The translations under genes were made by a program, and so were the position numbers. The notes beneath the pieces are model-generated. The model saw nothing but the letters and a program-made list of their open reading frames with translations. It was not told the origin of the DNA and made no database searches. From Mycolicibacterium sp. P9-64 (GTDB lineage Bacteria; Actinomycetota; Actinomycetes; Mycobacteriales; Mycobacteriaceae), in NCBI RefSeq assembly GCF_008329605.1, contig NZ_NPKO01000001.1, positions 1 through 64,000 of the forward strand: 64,000 nucleotides of DNA, written 5' to 3'. Shown in pieces: positions 36,124-45,367 of the stretch. Every line of letters begins with the position of its first letter. Position 1 is the first letter of the stretch.

Positions 36124-37650
36124 ATGCAGATTCGTGAGCACTTGGGTACTGGGAAGCCGGCTGTCATCCTGTACCCGACGGGCACCGTCGTCACCTTCGA
36201 TGGTCTTGAAGCCAGGGCCAACCGGCTGGCCCACTACTTCCGCGCGCAGGGCCTGCGGGAGGGCGACGTCGTTGCGATTCTGATGGAGAACAACGAGCAC
36301 ATCCACGCGGCGATGTGGGCGGCTCGGCGCAGCGGGCTGTACTACGTGCCGATCAACACGCACCTCACGGCCGCAGAGGCCGCCTACATCATCGACAACA
36401 GCAACGCGAAGGGCATCATCGCCTCCGCCGCACAGAGCAAGACCTGCGAAGGTCTCGCGGCTGAGCTGCCCGACGGTCTTCCCGGCATACTGCTGCTCGC
36501 CGACGGTGACCTGGACGGCTGGGCGCGCTACCCCGAATGTGTTGCGGACCAGCCGGATACGCCCATCGACGACGAGTGGGAGGGCGACCTGCTGCAGTAC
36601 TCGTCCGGAACCACCGGCAGGCCGAAGGGCATCAAACGGCCGCTGCAGCACGTCACACCGGCCGAGGCCCCCGGCATGATGTCGGCCCTCGTCGGGTTTT
36701 GGTCGCACCCCGACACCGTCTACCTGAGCCCCGCCCCGCTGTATCACACCGCGCCGTCGGTGTGGTCGATGAACATGCAGGCCGCAGGCCGAACGACGGT
36801 CGTGATGGAGAAGTTCGACGCCGAGGGGTGCCTCGACGCCATCGCACGCCACCGCGTCACGCACGGGCAGTTCGTTCCCGTGATGTTCACCAGGATGCTG
36901 AAACTGCCAGAAACCGTGCGCAAGTCGTATGACGTATCCAGCCTGGAGCGGGTGATCCACGCCGCCGCGCCGTGCCCCATCGAGATCAAGAAGCAGATGA
37001 TCGACTGGTGGGGACCGATCGTCGACGAGTACTACGCGTCCTCGGAGGCCCACGGATCGACCCTGATCATGGCCGAGGACTGGCTCACCCACCCCGGCTC
37101 GGTCGGCAAGGCCACCGTCGGCGGCGTGCACATCCTCGACGAGGACGGCAACGAGCTGCCGCCAGGACAGGCAGGCGAGATCTACTTCGAGGGCGGTGCG
37201 TCCTTCGAGTACCTCAACGATCCGGAGAAGACGGCGTCGTCGCGAGACTCCAGGGGATGGATGACGGTGGGGGACATCGGTTATCTCGACGAGGACGGGT
37301 TCCTGTACCTCACCGACCGCCGCCACCACATGATCATCTCCGGCGGGGTGAACATCTATCCGCAGGAGGCGGAGAACCTGCTCGTCACGCACCCAAAGGT
37401 GATGGACGCCGCCGTGTTCGGCGTTCCCGACGACGACATGGGCCAGAGCGTGAAGGCGGTGGTGCAGACCGTCGACCCCGCCGATGCCACCGACTCGTTC
37501 GCCGACGAGCTGCTGGCGTGGCTGCGGGATCGGTTGGCGCACTACAAGTGTCCGCGGTCGATCTCGTTCGAGGCGCAGCTGCCGCGCACCGACACCGGCA
37601 AGCTCTACAAGCAAGGTCTGATCGACAAGTACTCGGTCCCGGTCGGCTAA
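36124..37650 (+). CDS. fadD4: Acyl-CoA synthetase (FadD4-like)
   Basis: A 508-residue ANL-family ligase that activates carboxylic acids to acyl-CoA through an acyl-adenylate. The AMP-binding motif YSSGTTGRPKGIKR lies near residue 160, the hinge region at MTVGDIGYLDEDGFLYLTDRRHH, and the catalytic lysine in RTDTGKLYKQGL near the C-terminus. By position it matches Rv0214 (FadD4); the substrate is not known. ATG 36124 is used because it lies just after the promoter-like TTGACA element and gives the normal length. Confidence 0.92.
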   Translation: MQIREHLGTGKPAVILYPTGTVVTFDGLEARANRLAHYFRAQGLREGDVVAILMENNEHIHAAMWAARRSGLYYVPINTHLTAAEAAYIIDNSNAKGIIASAAQSKTCEGLAAELPDGLPGILLLADGDLDGWARYPECVADQPDTPIDDEWEGDLLQYSSGTTGRPKGIKRPLQHVTPAEAPGMMSALVGFWSHPDTVYLSPAPLYHTAPSVWSMNMQAAGRTTVVMEKFDAEGCLDAIARHRVTHGQFVPVMFTRMLKLPETVRKSYDVSSLERVIHAAAPCPIEIKKQMIDWWGPIVDEYYASSEAHGSTLIMAEDWLTHPGSVGKATVGGVHILDEDGNELPPGQAGEIYFEGGASFEYLNDPEKTASSRDSRGWMTVGDIGYLDEDGFLYLTDRRHHMIISGGVNIYPQEAENLLVTHPKVMDAAVFGVPDDDMGQSVKAVVQTVDPADATDSFADELLAWLRDRLAHYKCPRSISFEAQLPRTDTGKLYKQGLIDKYSVPVG

Positions 37651-37668
37651 GCCCCAGGTGGGTTGGGA

Positions 37669-38397
37669 CTAGCTGGAGCGGCGCAGCGTCACGCGGTAGG
37701 TGTACTGCTCGGGCAGGAAATGGCTGACCGCCAGCTCTACCGGCGTACCCGCGGCGTCGGCGTACAACCGGTCCACCCGCAACATCGCGTGGCCTGGCGC
37801 GCAGCCCACCGCGTCGGCCACCTCCCGGTCCGCCTCGCCGACCGTAATCGACTGTGCCGCTTCGACGATGGGAGCAGCGAGGTGGGGCTCGGTCAGGCCG
37901 ATGACGGTGGTGGTGCTGGCCGCGCCGTCGGCTATCTCGGGTGCGTCCAGGACACGCCTGGCTATCGGCTCCGGCAGGTGTACCCGGGTATGGACGAACG
38001 GAATCCCGTCGTGGCAGCGCCGGAACACCACCGTGTAGACGACGTCGTCGACGAGACGGAGCCGGCTGGCGGCCTCGACGTCGACCCGGCGGCGCAAGCC
38101 CGACAACACCTCCATGGTGGTGTCGTCGGACAGGCTCATCAGGTCCTCGATCGAGCCGAGCTGGCGCAGGTATCGACGACCGGATTCGCTGGCATAGGTG
38201 CCGCGGCCGGGCACCCGGTACACCAACCCGTCGGCGACCAGGTCCTGAAAGGCCCGTCGTATCGTCTGGCGCGACAGTCCGTGGCTGGCCATCAGCTCGG
38301 ACTCCGTCGGCAGCCGGAGGCCGTCACGATAGCGCCCTGCCACGATCTCGTCCTGAAGCTGTTGGCGCAGTGTCTGATACGCCGGGGGCGACCGCAT
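37669..38397 (-). CDS. GntR-family regulator with UTRA domain
   Basis: A 242-residue repressor: N-terminal winged helix (LPTESELMASHGLSRQTIRRAFQDL) and C-terminal UTRA ligand domain (SHFLPEQYTYRVTLRR). It starts 3 bases after the fadE3 stop, so it is the second gene of the fadE3 transcript and faces the fadD4 stop. It has no place in the H37Rv order that I recall. Its ligand may be an acyl-CoA or fatty acid derivative, judged only from its neighbours. Confidence 0.88.
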   Translation of the reverse strand: MRSPPAYQTLRQQLQDEIVAGRYRDGLRLPTESELMASHGLSRQTIRRAFQDLVADGLVYRVPGRGTYASESGRRYLRQLGSIEDLMSLSDDTTMEVLSGLRRRVDVEAASRLRLVDDVVYTVVFRRCHDGIPFVHTRVHLPEPIARRVLDAPEIADGAASTTTVIGLTEPHLAAPIVEAAQSITVGEADREVADAVGCAPGHAMLRVDRLYADAAGTPVELAVSHFLPEQYTYRVTLRRSS

Positions 38398-38400
38398 GGC

Positions 38401-39552
38401 TCAGATGCCACCGCGGGCGACCAGCTGCGCGGCGATGACGTTGCGCTGGATCTCGTTGGTGCCCTCGCCGACGATCATCAACGGGGCGTCGCGGAAGTAG
38501 CGCTCCACGTCGTACTCGGTGGAGTACCCGTAGCCGCCGTGGATGCGAACGGCGTTGAGCGCGATCTCCATCGCGACTTCTGAGGCGAACAGCTTGGCCA
38601 TCCCGGCCTCCATGTCGGAGCGCTCACCGCTGTCGTAGCAGCGCGCGGCGTGCAGCACGAGTTGGCGTGCGGCAGTCAATTTGGTGGCCATGTCGGCAAG
38701 GTAGTTGCCGATCGACTGGTGCTTCCAGATGGGCTTGCCGAAGCTCTCGCGGTCCTGTGCGTACGTCAACGAATCCTCGAGCGCCGCCGTGGCCACACCC
38801 AGTGATCGCGCCGCGACGTTGATCCGCCCGGTCTCCAGCCCCGTCATCATTTGCGAAAAGCCCTTGCCCGCAACACCGCCGAGAATCGCGGATGCGGAGA
38901 TGCGGTAGTCGTCGAAGGACAGCTCGCACGACTCGACGCCCTTGTAGCCGAGCTTGGGCAGATCCCGTGACACCGTCAGTCCGGGACCGTGCTCAACCAG
39001 CACCACGGAGATGCCGGCATGCCTGGGCGTCGCATTCGGATCGGTCTTGCACAGTAGGGCGATCACAGAAGAGCGTCGCGCGTTGGTGATCCAGGTCTTG
39101 GCGCCGTTGATCACCAGGTCGTCGCCGTCGATTCGCGCTGCGGTGGTCATCGCCTGAAGGTCCGAGCCGCCGCCGGGCTCGGTCAGCGCCATCGTCGCGC
39201 GGATCTCGCCGGTGGCCATCTTGGGCAGATAGCGCTGTTTCTGTTCTTCGGTGCCGAACAGCGTCAACAGCTTCGACACCACGGTGTGCCCGCCCATCGC
39301 GCCGGCCAGCGTCATCCAGCCGCGCGCGAGCTCCTGGGTCACCAGCACGTAGCAGGGCGTCGATACCGGTGAGCCGCCGTACTGCTCGGGGACGGCGAGG
39401 CCGTAGATCCCGATGCGTTTCATCTGCTCGATCCACGTCTCGGGGTACTCGCCTGAATGCTCGACGTCGCGCACGGTCGGGCGGACGTCGCGGTCGACGA
39501 ACGCCCGCACGGTCTGCACCAGCATGGCTTCTTCGTCGTTGAGAGTGCTCAT
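38401..39552 (-). CDS. fadE3: Acyl-CoA dehydrogenase (FadE3-like)
   Basis: A 383-residue flavoprotein catalysing alpha,beta-dehydrogenation of acyl-CoA. The flavin/substrate block MALTEPGGGSDLQAM lies near residue 125, followed by WITNA. The catalytic Glu region and FAD tail are seen as GEGTNEIQRNVIAAQL at the C-terminus. It matches Rv0215c by position between fadD4 and the hydratase. ATG 39552 gives MSTLNDEEAM; an upstream ATG at 39573 is less likely. It diverges from the hydratase gene over about 60 bp. Confidence 0.93.
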   Translation of the reverse strand: MSTLNDEEAMLVQTVRAFVDRDVRPTVRDVEHSGEYPETWIEQMKRIGIYGLAVPEQYGGSPVSTPCYVLVTQELARGWMTLAGAMGGHTVVSKLLTLFGTEEQKQRYLPKMATGEIRATMALTEPGGGSDLQAMTTAARIDGDDLVINGAKTWITNARRSSVIALLCKTDPNATPRHAGISVVLVEHGPGLTVSRDLPKLGYKGVESCELSFDDYRISASAILGGVAGKGFSQMMTGLETGRINVAARSLGVATAALEDSLTYAQDRESFGKPIWKHQSIGNYLADMATKLTAARQLVLHAARCYDSGERSDMEAGMAKLFASEVAMEIALNAVRIHGGYGYSTEYDVERYFRDAPLMIVGEGTNEIQRNVIAAQLVARGGI

Positions 39553-39612
39553 CGGTTTCAAATGTACGGCCATATTGACACGCAGATCAAGAGGCTGCGA
39601 GCATGTGGAGCT

Positions 39613-40608
39613 GTGACTTTGTCCGGCCATATCTCCGGTGGCCCGCACTTCGACGAGCTGCACGTCGGCCAGGTGTTCGGGTGGGCACCGTCGATGACGC
39701 TGAGCAGCGGCGCCGCCGCCGTGCACCAATCGATCCTCGGTGACCGCATGCGGCTGCCGCTGGATCAGACCCTGACCCACGCCGTCACCGGTGCTTCGGC
39801 CGCGCTGGCACACCCCGCCTTCGTGTGCGACGTCGCGATCGGCCAGAGCACGCTGGCCACGCAGCGCGTCAAGGCCAACCTGTTCTACCGCGGCCTGCGG
39901 TTTCACCGCTTCCCGATGATCGGTGACACCCTCTACACCCGCACCGAGGTCGTTGGTCTCAAACAGAATTCGGCGAAACCCGGCCGCCAGGCAACGGGTC
40001 TGGCTGCCCTGCGAATGACGACAATCGACCAAGCCGACCGCCTGGTGCTCGACTTCCACCGCTGTGCGATGCTGCCGCTGCGCGAGGGCACCGTCGACAC
40101 AGGTCACGACGACGACCTGTCGGCCATCGGCACCGACGCACCGACACCGCCGGATCCGACGGCGGCCTGGGATGCCGACGTCTTCCGCTTGCACGTGCCC
40201 GGCCCGCACTTCGATCCCGCGATCGTCGGCACGGTGCGCTACGGCACCGCCGACGTCGTCAGCGGCGCACCGGAACTGGCTCGGCTGACACTCAACATCG
40301 CAGCCACACATCATGATTCACGGGTCGGCGGGCAACGCCTGGTGTACGGCGGGCACACCATCGGTCTGGCGCTGGCCCAGGCGACACGGGCACTGCCGAA
40401 TCTCGTCACCGTGCTTGGCTGGGCGTCCTGCGACCACACCGGTCCGGTGCACGAGGGTGACACCCTCCACAGCGAGATCCACGTCGAGGATGCAGAGATC
40501 CTGCCCGGCGACCGCGGCGCGGTGCTGTCGCTGAGATCGCTGGTGTACGCGGTCGGCGAACCCGACCGGCAGGTGCTGGACTGGCGATTCACGGCGCTGC
40601 ACTTCTAA
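39613..40608 (+). CDS. Double-hotdog (R)-hydratase (Rv0216-like)
   Basis: A 331-residue protein of two fused hotdog domains. The second, with HHDSRVGGQRLVYGGHTIGLALAQ, resembles the MaoC-like hydratase motif. It matches Rv0216, a structurally known double-hotdog protein of unknown substrate, thought to hydrate or bind enoyl thioesters. With FadD4 and FadE3 it would complete a short acyl-CoA oxidation set. GTG 39613 is used; ATG 39562 would add 17 residues. GGAG is just upstream but tightly spaced. Confidence 0.86.
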   Translation: MTLSGHISGGPHFDELHVGQVFGWAPSMTLSSGAAAVHQSILGDRMRLPLDQTLTHAVTGASAALAHPAFVCDVAIGQSTLATQRVKANLFYRGLRFHRFPMIGDTLYTRTEVVGLKQNSAKPGRQATGLAALRMTTIDQADRLVLDFHRCAMLPLREGTVDTGHDDDLSAIGTDAPTPPDPTAAWDADVFRLHVPGPHFDPAIVGTVRYGTADVVSGAPELARLTLNIAATHHDSRVGGQRLVYGGHTIGLALAQATRALPNLVTVLGWASCDHTGPVHEGDTLHSEIHVEDAEILPGDRGAVLSLRSLVYAVGEPDRQVLDWRFTALHF

Positions 40609-40671
40609 GCCTTCGGTTCGACGTCGCCGCAGCGGTCTCTTCCGTCACAATGGTGCCGTGGATGATGCCGC

Positions 40672-41976
40672 ATGCTGATTCAGCGCGCACGCCTGCTCGA
40701 CGGCACGGTCGTCGACATCAGGGCCGAACAGTCCATCATCGACGTGGCCGAGCGCCTCGCCCCGATGACGGGGGAGTCGGTCTTCGACGCCGCGCACCGC
40801 ACCGTCATTCCCGGTCTGCACGATCACCACGTCCACCTGCATTCCGCCGCAGCGGCGTTGACGTCGGTGACCGTCGGGCCGCGCGAGGTGCACGGTCGCA
40901 CCGACCTCGCCCGCGTCCTGGCGGGAGCCGTGGTCGGTGAGGACGGCTGGATCAGGGCGGTGGGATACCACGAAGCCGTCGCCGGACCGCTGGACCGCGC
41001 GGCGCTTGACGAGGTCGCGCCCTCCGTGCCGGTGCGCGTGCAGCATCGCAGCGGCGTCCTGTGGACGCTGAACTCGGCGGGCCTTGCCTGCGTCGGGCTG
41101 CCTGACCATCCCGACGGGCGGTTGCGTAGCTCCGACCAGAATTGGTCGAACTCGTTGCAGCGCCGCGAAACCGGGCTGGCGGAGGTCAGCCGCCGGCTGG
41201 CGGCCTGCGGCGTCACCGGCGTCACCGACGCCACTCCTGGCCTTGGTATCGCGGACCTGGTGAAGTTCGCCGAGGCCCAGCGGCATGGCGAACTCGTCCA
41301 AAGCGTCACCGGTCTGGCGCCTGGCAAGCGGATCCTGCACGACGACGGCCTCGACCTCGATGAGCTGACCCGCTGGATCGGGGCAAGGCACGCCGCGGGC
41401 GGCACGGTCGCGTTGCACTGCGTCACCGCCGCCCAACTCGTCGTCACCATCGCCGCCTTCGACGCGGCGGGGGTGCGCCCTGGCGACCGCATCGAGCACG
41501 CCGCCGTCGTCCCCGACGATTGCCTGCCGGAGTTGGCCAGGTTGGGGGTGGCCGTCGCAACGCAGCCGAACTTCGTCGCCGAGCGCGGCGACCAGTACCT
41601 CGCCGACGTTCCCGCCGACGAGCACCACCAGCTGTGGCGGGTGGCGTCGCTGTTGGCTGCGGGCGTCACGGTCGCGATGTCGACCGACATGCCGTTCGGT
41701 GATGCCGACCCGTGGGCGGCGATGCGGGCCGCCGTGCACCGCACCACCGCGTCGGGGGCGGTTCTCGGGCCCGACGAACGCATCGACGCACGGACGGCGT
41801 TGGACATGTTCCTCGGCCACCCAGGCGAACCCGGCACGCCGCGGACCGTCGCTCCCGGCCAGCCGGGGAACCTGTGCGTGATCGCCGCATCGCCCGAGGG
41901 ACTGCTCCAAGAATTGGACGCCGATCTGGTCGCCGCGACGGTCATCGAGGGCAGCGTGGTGTTCGAGCGCTCGTAG
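40672..41976 (+). CDS. Amidohydrolase family protein (YtcJ-like)
   Basis: A 434-residue metal-dependent amidohydrolase. Zinc ligands are seen in VIPGLHDHHVHLH (about residue 50), VALHCVTAA (about 243), RIEHAAVVP and STDMPFGDADPW. The YtcJ-like subgroup hydrolyses amides or formamides; the substrate is unknown. It is not in the H37Rv order. No signal peptide. Confidence 0.88.
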   Translation: MLIQRARLLDGTVVDIRAEQSIIDVAERLAPMTGESVFDAAHRTVIPGLHDHHVHLHSAAAALTSVTVGPREVHGRTDLARVLAGAVVGEDGWIRAVGYHEAVAGPLDRAALDEVAPSVPVRVQHRSGVLWTLNSAGLACVGLPDHPDGRLRSSDQNWSNSLQRRETGLAEVSRRLAACGVTGVTDATPGLGIADLVKFAEAQRHGELVQSVTGLAPGKRILHDDGLDLDELTRWIGARHAAGGTVALHCVTAAQLVVTIAAFDAAGVRPGDRIEHAAVVPDDCLPELARLGVAVATQPNFVAERGDQYLADVPADEHHQLWRVASLLAAGVTVAMSTDMPFGDADPWAAMRAAVHRTTASGAVLGPDERIDARTALDMFLGHPGEPGTPRTVAPGQPGNLCVIAASPEGLLQELDADLVAATVIEGSVVFERS

Positions 41977-42038
41977 TCGTTGCAAGGACATCTGGGTATC
42001 GTGAAATAAACTCAGCGACGAGCAACTTGACCATCGTC

Positions 42039-43091
42039 ATGGACCACTTCACCTTCGGCCGCAACAACGGCTTGCGCGTATCAGCACTGGCACTCGGCGC
42101 AGGAAACTTCGGCACCGGATGGGGTTACGGCGCCGACGAAGCCGCAAGCGCGGCCATCGTCGACAGGTTCGCCGAGGCGGGCGGTACGTTCATCGACACC
42201 GCCGCCGGCTACCAGGTCGGGCAGTCCGAGGAGTTCCTCGGCCGCATCCTGGCCGGCCGCCGCGACCAGTTCACCCTGGCCACCAAGTTCGCGATCGGCG
42301 GGAACGCCGACGGCAGCGGCGTGCTGCAGACCGGCAACGGCAGGCGCGCGATGTTCCGGTCCGTCGAGGCGAGCCTGCGCCGCCTCGGCACCGACTACAT
42401 CGACCTGCTGTGGGTGCACTTCCCCGACTTCGTCACCCCGCTCGACGAGATCGTGCGGGCCTTCGACGATCTCGCGCGCCAGGGCAAGGTGCTCTATGCG
42501 GGCCTTTCCAACTTTCCCGCGTGGATGACCTCGCGGGCCGTCACGCTCGCCGAACTCGGTGGCCAGCTGCCGATCGCGGGCGTGCAGTTCGAGTACAGCC
42601 TGGTCGAGCGCAGCGGTGACCGGGAGAACCTGCCGATGGCTGAGGCGCTCGGCGTCGGCGCTGCGTTGTGGTCACCGCTGGGCGGCGGGCTGCTCACGGG
42701 CAAGTACCGCACCAGCGACGCAGGTCGACTCACCGAGTGGAACAGGCTGGTGCACGGCGAGGACGAGCCGCGCAAGGCCGCCACCGTAGACGCAGTGATC
42801 GCTACGGCCGAGAAGCTCGGCGGCACGCCAGGTCAGGTCGCGGTCGGCTGGCTTCTCGAGCGGGCCCGCCGTTCATCGACCGGCGTGGTGCCCATCATCG
42901 GCCCGCGGACGGTCGAGCAGCTCGACGGCTACCTCGGCGCCCTCGACGTGCGGCTCGGCGCGGACACCTACGCGGAGCTGGACCGGGTCAGCGCCGTCGG
43001 GCTCGGACAACCGCACGAGCAGAACGCCGAGCGGAGCAACGTCGTGGTGGGCGGCGAAGGGTTCAGGCGTCCGTCGGTGCCGTCTGCTTGA
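42039..43091 (+). CDS. Aldo/keto reductase
   Basis: A 350-residue NADPH-dependent (beta/alpha)8 oxidoreductase. The catalytic tetrad is visible: Asp in TFIDTAAGY with the following Tyr, Lys in LATKF and His in LLWVHFPD. The C-terminal VPIIGPRTVEQLDGYL binds the cofactor phosphate. The closest type is the YajO/Tas-like AKR group acting on small carbonyls. The 3' end overlaps the convergent lipW-like gene by 29 bases. Confidence 0.92.
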   Translation: MDHFTFGRNNGLRVSALALGAGNFGTGWGYGADEAASAAIVDRFAEAGGTFIDTAAGYQVGQSEEFLGRILAGRRDQFTLATKFAIGGNADGSGVLQTGNGRRAMFRSVEASLRRLGTDYIDLLWVHFPDFVTPLDEIVRAFDDLARQGKVLYAGLSNFPAWMTSRAVTLAELGGQLPIAGVQFEYSLVERSGDRENLPMAEALGVGAALWSPLGGGLLTGKYRTSDAGRLTEWNRLVHGEDEPRKAATVDAVIATAEKLGGTPGQVAVGWLLERARRSSTGVVPIIGPRTVEQLDGYLGALDVRLGADTYAELDRVSAVGLGQPHEQNAERSNVVVGGEGFRRPSVPSA

Positions 43092-43977
43092 GCGTCTGGC
43101 GCAGGAACTCGATCTGACTCTTGGTGAACGCCTGCGACACCGGCGCCTTCGGGGCGACACCGTCGAAGCCGTGGAAGGCGCCCTCGACGATCTCGAGCTG
43201 GCACGGCACGCCGGCGGCCCGCAGGCGTGCGGCGTAGGCAAGGTCCTCGTCGTGGAACAGATCGAGGGTGCCGACGCCGACCCACGCGGGCGGTAGCCCC
43301 GCCAGATCGTCGCGTCGGGACGGCACGGCGACATTGGGGTCCGCGTCGCCGAGGTAGCTCGACCAGCCGTACTTGTTCGACGACTGCGTCCACAGCTTGT
43401 GGCCGCTGCCGTCGATGCCCTCCGCGGTCGAGGACCGGTCATCGAGCATCGGGTAGACCAATACCTGTGCGGCGACGTCGATCTCGCCGCGGTCCCTGGC
43501 GAGCAGGGCCAGTGCCGCCGAGAGGCCTCCGCCTGCGCTGGCGCCTGCGATCACTACTGACTTCGGGTCGACCGAGGGCAGCCCAGCCAGCCAGCTCAGC
43601 GCCGAATAGCAGTCCTCGAGCGGAATCGGGTACGGATACTCCGGTGCCAGCCGGTAGTCGACCGCCGCGACGGTGATGCCGAGCTCGCGTGCGAACCGGC
43701 GGCAGATGGCGTCGTCCTGGGCCGGCGTGCCGATCAGGTAACCACCACCGTGGATCCAGACCATTCCCGGTGCCGTTCCCGTCGCGCCCGGTGCTCGGTG
43801 CAGGCGGATGCCGACGCCGGAGGCGAGGGTCAGTATCTCGACGTCGGTGACGCGGCGGGCGACGCCGCGTGACAAGAGCCGGTCTGCGCCTCGGAGCAGG
43901 GGCAGCGTGTACGGCGTGATGAGGGTGCGGGGCATGAACCGGGCTGCGCGCGCCAGGTCGGGGTGAAAGTCAGCCAC
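43063..43977 (-). CDS. lipW: HSL-family carboxylesterase (LipW-like)
   Basis: A 304-residue hormone-sensitive-lipase-type esterase: HGGGYLIGT oxyanion motif near residue 75, nucleophile GASAGGGLSAAL, acid GTLDLFHDED and histidine EGAFHGFDG. There is no signal peptide. It matches Rv0217c (LipW, 302 residues) in size and position. It hydrolyses short or medium acyl esters. Confidence 0.92.
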   Translation of the reverse strand: MADFHPDLARAARFMPRTLITPYTLPLLRGADRLLSRGVARRVTDVEILTLASGVGIRLHRAPGATGTAPGMVWIHGGGYLIGTPAQDDAICRRFARELGITVAAVDYRLAPEYPYPIPLEDCYSALSWLAGLPSVDPKSVVIAGASAGGGLSAALALLARDRGEIDVAAQVLVYPMLDDRSSTAEGIDGSGHKLWTQSSNKYGWSSYLGDADPNVAVPSRRDDLAGLPPAWVGVGTLDLFHDEDLAYAARLRAAGVPCQLEIVEGAFHGFDGVAPKAPVSQAFTKSQIEFLRQTLKQTAPTDA

Positions 43978-44010
43978 GCCAACGACCTTACGTTCGCCGG
44001 GCCGTCACCG

Positions 44011-44706
44011 TCAGTCGCGGTCGTTGAGTAAGGCCTCGAACGCGACCCGGTCACCTCGATACAGCGAGCGCACCACTTCGATGGGCCTGCCCTCGGTGTC
44101 GATGGAGCGCCGGTGCAGGCGCAGCATCGGCATCGCCGTGGTCGACTCGATCAGCGCCGCGTCCCGCGGGCTCGCAAGCGCCGTCTCGATGCGTTCGACC
44201 GCGGAGCCGAACACGACCCCCGTCGCACGGATCGCGGCGTACAGCGACGTCGTCGGGTCGAAGGTCTCGGTGAAGTGCCCGAATCGGTGCTTGGGCAGGT
44301 AGGTGCTCTCGAGCCCGATGATCTGACCATCGGCCAGCAATAGGCGCTCGAGGTGCATGACGGCGTCGCCCGCGGGCACGTCCAACGCCTCGGTCAGGTC
44401 GGCTGGGGCGTCGACGTCTTCCCAGGTGACCAGGGTGCGGCCGGGTTTGCGGCCCATCCTGACCGCACCTTCGGTGTATGACGTGAGCGAAAGTGGTTGC
44501 ACCAGTTTCGGTTTCGCCACCGCAGTGCCTCGGCCCCTCCGCTCGATGCGGCCCTCGACGAGCAGCTCCAGAAGTGCCTGTCGCACGGTCTCGCGTGCGA
44601 CACCGAAGCGCAGGGCGAGTTCACGCTCGGGTGGGAAGGCGTCACCCTCGACGAGGTCGTCGAGGATGGCGTCGAGGGCCGTCCGGATGGCGTAGGGCTT
44701 GCTCAC
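44011..44706 (-). CDS. phnF: PhnF-like GntR/UTRA repressor
   Basis: A 231-residue GntR regulator of the HutC/UTRA class with winged helix FPPERELALRFGVARETVRQAL and effector domain ending VVRSLYRGDRVAFEALL. It overlaps the HD gene as GTGA. The intergenic region ahead of that operon has TGGTCTATACCA, which on the other strand reads TGGTATAGACCA, the site known for M. smegmatis PhnF, the repressor of a phosphate/phosphonate transport operon. Together with the phosphonate genes beside it this makes the PhnF assignment likely. The effector is unknown. Confidence 0.82.
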   Translation of the reverse strand: MSKPYAIRTALDAILDDLVEGDAFPPERELALRFGVARETVRQALLELLVEGRIERRGRGTAVAKPKLVQPLSLTSYTEGAVRMGRKPGRTLVTWEDVDAPADLTEALDVPAGDAVMHLERLLLADGQIIGLESTYLPKHRFGHFTETFDPTTSLYAAIRATGVVFGSAVERIETALASPRDAALIESTTAMPMLRLHRRSIDTEGRPIEVVRSLYRGDRVAFEALLNDRD

Positions 44707-45269
44707 GACGACTCTTGCCCCGAGTGCCGTTGCCCCATGACCCGTTTCGCGATGGTCAGCACGTCGTCGATTGTCACACCCCTGGCTTCCGGATCCTTCG
44801 CCGCGTCGTCGTAGCGACGAAGGCGAAGCGCGTCGGGCCACCACGGGTGTCTGATGAGGTCGGCATCGACGCCTGCGCCGCCCTGAGCGTGAAGCGACAG
44901 CACCGACGTCTCGGTCAGCGAGGAACCGTAGCCGGGCTCGGTGGCGACCAGGTATCGCTTCGCGGCGACGTGCGACCCGGCCAGGAAGCCGACGCGCTCG
45001 CCGAACCTCGGTGTCAGCCAGTCCCGTGCGGTCGTGTCGTGATGGGTGGCCGCCGCCTCGTCGAACAGCGGGCTGTGCGCGAGATCGTGCAGCGCGGCGG
45101 CCAAGACGAGCTCGTCGTCGGCGCCGTCGTCGATGGCGCGGGCTGCCGACTGAAGGGCGTGACCGAGTTCGTCGACGGCCTCTTCGTCCCACACCCCACG
45201 CAGCGACTTCAGGACGGTTGCGACTTCGTCGAGCACGGTTTCAACGAGCACGTTCACGTGTTGCAGCAT
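44703..45269 (-). CDS. PhnZ-like HD-domain phosphonate-degradation protein
   Basis: A 188-residue HD-domain protein: LVLAAALHDLAHSPLFDE holds the HD metal motif, then HVAAKRYLVATEPGY, SLHAQGGAG, HPWWPDALRLRRYDDAAKDP. These last blocks match the PhnZ type, a diiron oxygenase that cleaves 2-amino-1-hydroxyethylphosphonate to glycine and phosphate. PhnZ normally follows PhnY, a 2-oxoglutarate dioxygenase, and no PhnY is present here. The protein may act on a hydroxylated aminophosphonate taken up from outside. It is first in an operon with phnF and diverges from the oxidoreductase gene. Confidence 0.82.
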   Translation of the reverse strand: MLQHVNVLVETVLDEVATVLKSLRGVWDEEAVDELGHALQSAARAIDDGADDELVLAAALHDLAHSPLFDEAAATHHDTTARDWLTPRFGERVGFLAGSHVAAKRYLVATEPGYGSSLTETSVLSLHAQGGAGVDADLIRHPWWPDALRLRRYDDAAKDPEARGVTIDDVLTIAKRVMGQRHSGQESS

Positions 45270-45276
45270 ACCCCCA

Positions 45277-45296
45277 ATTGGTCTATACCAATTGTT
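45277..45296. promoter_or_regulatory. PhnF-type operator
   Basis: CAATTGGTCTATACCAATTG has two perfect 8-bp arms around CTAT. The inner TGGTCTATACCA is the reverse complement of the M. smegmatis PhnF site. It lies 8 bases from the HD gene start and about 70 bases before the FAD oxidoreductase, so one repressor could silence both divergent operons. Confidence 0.82.
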
Positions 45297-45303
45297 AACC
45301 TCC

Positions 45304-45320
45304 TGTTCCGACCTAGAACA
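45304..45320. promoter_or_regulatory. Second inverted repeat in the phosphonate promoter
   Basis: TGTTC-CGACCTA-GAACA, 7 bases downstream of the PhnF-type operator. It may be part of the promoter or a second regulator site. Confidence 0.3.
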
Positions 45321-45367
45321 TCGGCAGGTAGGCGCCCCGTATCCCGGACTCTGAAAGGTCTCTGCAC

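Noticed and set aside
34236..36221. 661-codon open frame antisense to pckG
   Set aside because: It is a shadow of the high-GC codon structure of pckG: Arg/Val/Gly/His-rich, with no domain or ribosome-binding site.
36007..37614. 535-codon frame opposite fadD4
   Set aside because: Antisense shadow; fadD4 has a complete adenylation motif set, and the reverse frame has none.
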